DNA from: Lentisphaeria bacterium
GTDB taxonomy: Bacteria > Verrucomicrobiota > Lentisphaeria > Victivallales > Victivallaceae
Length of the DNA stretch: 48,439 nt
NCBI GenBank assembly: GCA_900768515.1
Contig: CAAGDG010000154.1
Span: 1-48,439 of the forward strand
Direction of reading: 5' to 3'
The notes beneath the pieces were generated by a model, which was not told where the DNA came from, made no database searches, and was given only the letters and a program-made list of their open reading frames with translations. How positions within the stretch are numbered: position 1 is the stretch's first letter; each line of letters starts with the position of its first letter. This document shows positions 48,325-48,439 of this stretch, piece after piece. Made by a program: the position numbers and the translations under genes.

Positions 48325-48439
48325 AAATTTGCCTCCGGCGGGCAGGGCGCTTCGCCCCTGCACCCCGACCGGCAGGGTGCCGGTGCCGGATACGAAATAA
48401 TTTTTCGCATCGCGAAAAACTATTTCGTAAAGACCTTTA
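48325..48439. repeat. Tandem structured repeat, copy 2 (115 bp, at window edge)
   Basis: Second copy at a period of 152 bp, separated from copy 1 by 37 bp of unrelated sequence. The large palindrome recurs at 48391-48429. The window ends exactly where the shared sequence ends, so more copies may follow. Confidence 0.92.

Noticed and set aside
48173..48439. CRISPR array
   Set aside because: The repeated unit is 115 bp with internal hairpins, only one 37-bp spacer is seen, and no cas gene is present. The repeat is far longer than CRISPR repeats.
48173..48439. Integron attC array
   Set aside because: No GTTRRRY core sites bracket the palindromes, no cassette genes lie between copies, and no integrase is seen.

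Overview
The window looks like a fragment of a GC-rich Gram-negative heterotroph of the Lentisphaerota (Victivallis-like), in the PVC group. This is an inference from gene content: a prepilin-type protein ending in an H-X9-D(G/N) motif, a type III glutamine synthetase, a K+-dependent membrane pyrophosphatase, lipoproteins with signal peptides, several glycoside hydrolases, and an ftsA-ftsZ pair outside any peptidoglycan gene cluster. The left edge cuts tuf and the right edge falls in a 115-bp repeat, so this may be a whole draft contig.

Layout. 1-600: tRNA-Leu(GAG), tRNA-Thr(GGT) and the start of tuf, all leftward. 768-3277: ftsA and a divergent ftsZ. 3390-10704: a leftward run of an O-antigen-ligase-like protein, a GT-C glycosyltransferase, proB, miaB and a family 2-like glycosyltransferase. 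10828-11436: a pseudopilin with its own promoter and terminator. 11704-20569: leftward purB, uxaC, purM, an AI-2E-type permease, a lipoprotein hydrolase and a DUF4105 protein. 20710-24091: a VOC protein, a secreted thioredoxin-fold/TPR protein, an AraC regulator and a TtcA-like thiolase. 24168-26597: the pyrophosphatase, divergent from a rightward run of lysS, a second GT-C protein, recD2, a GH36 alpha-galactosidase and glnN (26899-37310). 37440-46046: leftward genes for a large secreted clan-A-type glycosidase, an aldo/keto reductase, a GH2 beta-glucuronidase-like enzyme, RlmI, NrdR and an unknown lipoprotein. 46178-48151: pheA and a MEMO1-family protein. 48173-48439: two tandem copies of a structured repeat.

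How the genes fit together. Most are housekeeping: division, purine synthesis (purB, purM), proline (proB), phenylalanine (pheA), nitrogen assimilation (glnN), tRNA/rRNA modification (miaB, ttcA-like, rlmI), DNA repair (recD2) and ribonucleotide reductase control (nrdR). A second theme is carbohydrate use: alpha-galactosides (GH36), glucuronides (GH2 with a carboxylate-binding NxK motif, and uxaC for the released glucuronate) and an unassigned secreted glycosidase. Three membrane proteins and one cytosolic glycosyltransferase suggest surface glycan assembly.

The most unusual points are an FtsZ that lacks two of the three conserved residues of its catalytic T7 loop, the tandem palindrome-rich repeats at the right end, a candidate new glycosidase family, and a recurring TATATT -10 promoter element. 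No phage, transposase, CRISPR array or defence island was seen. All calls were made by reading the sequence; no database search was run.
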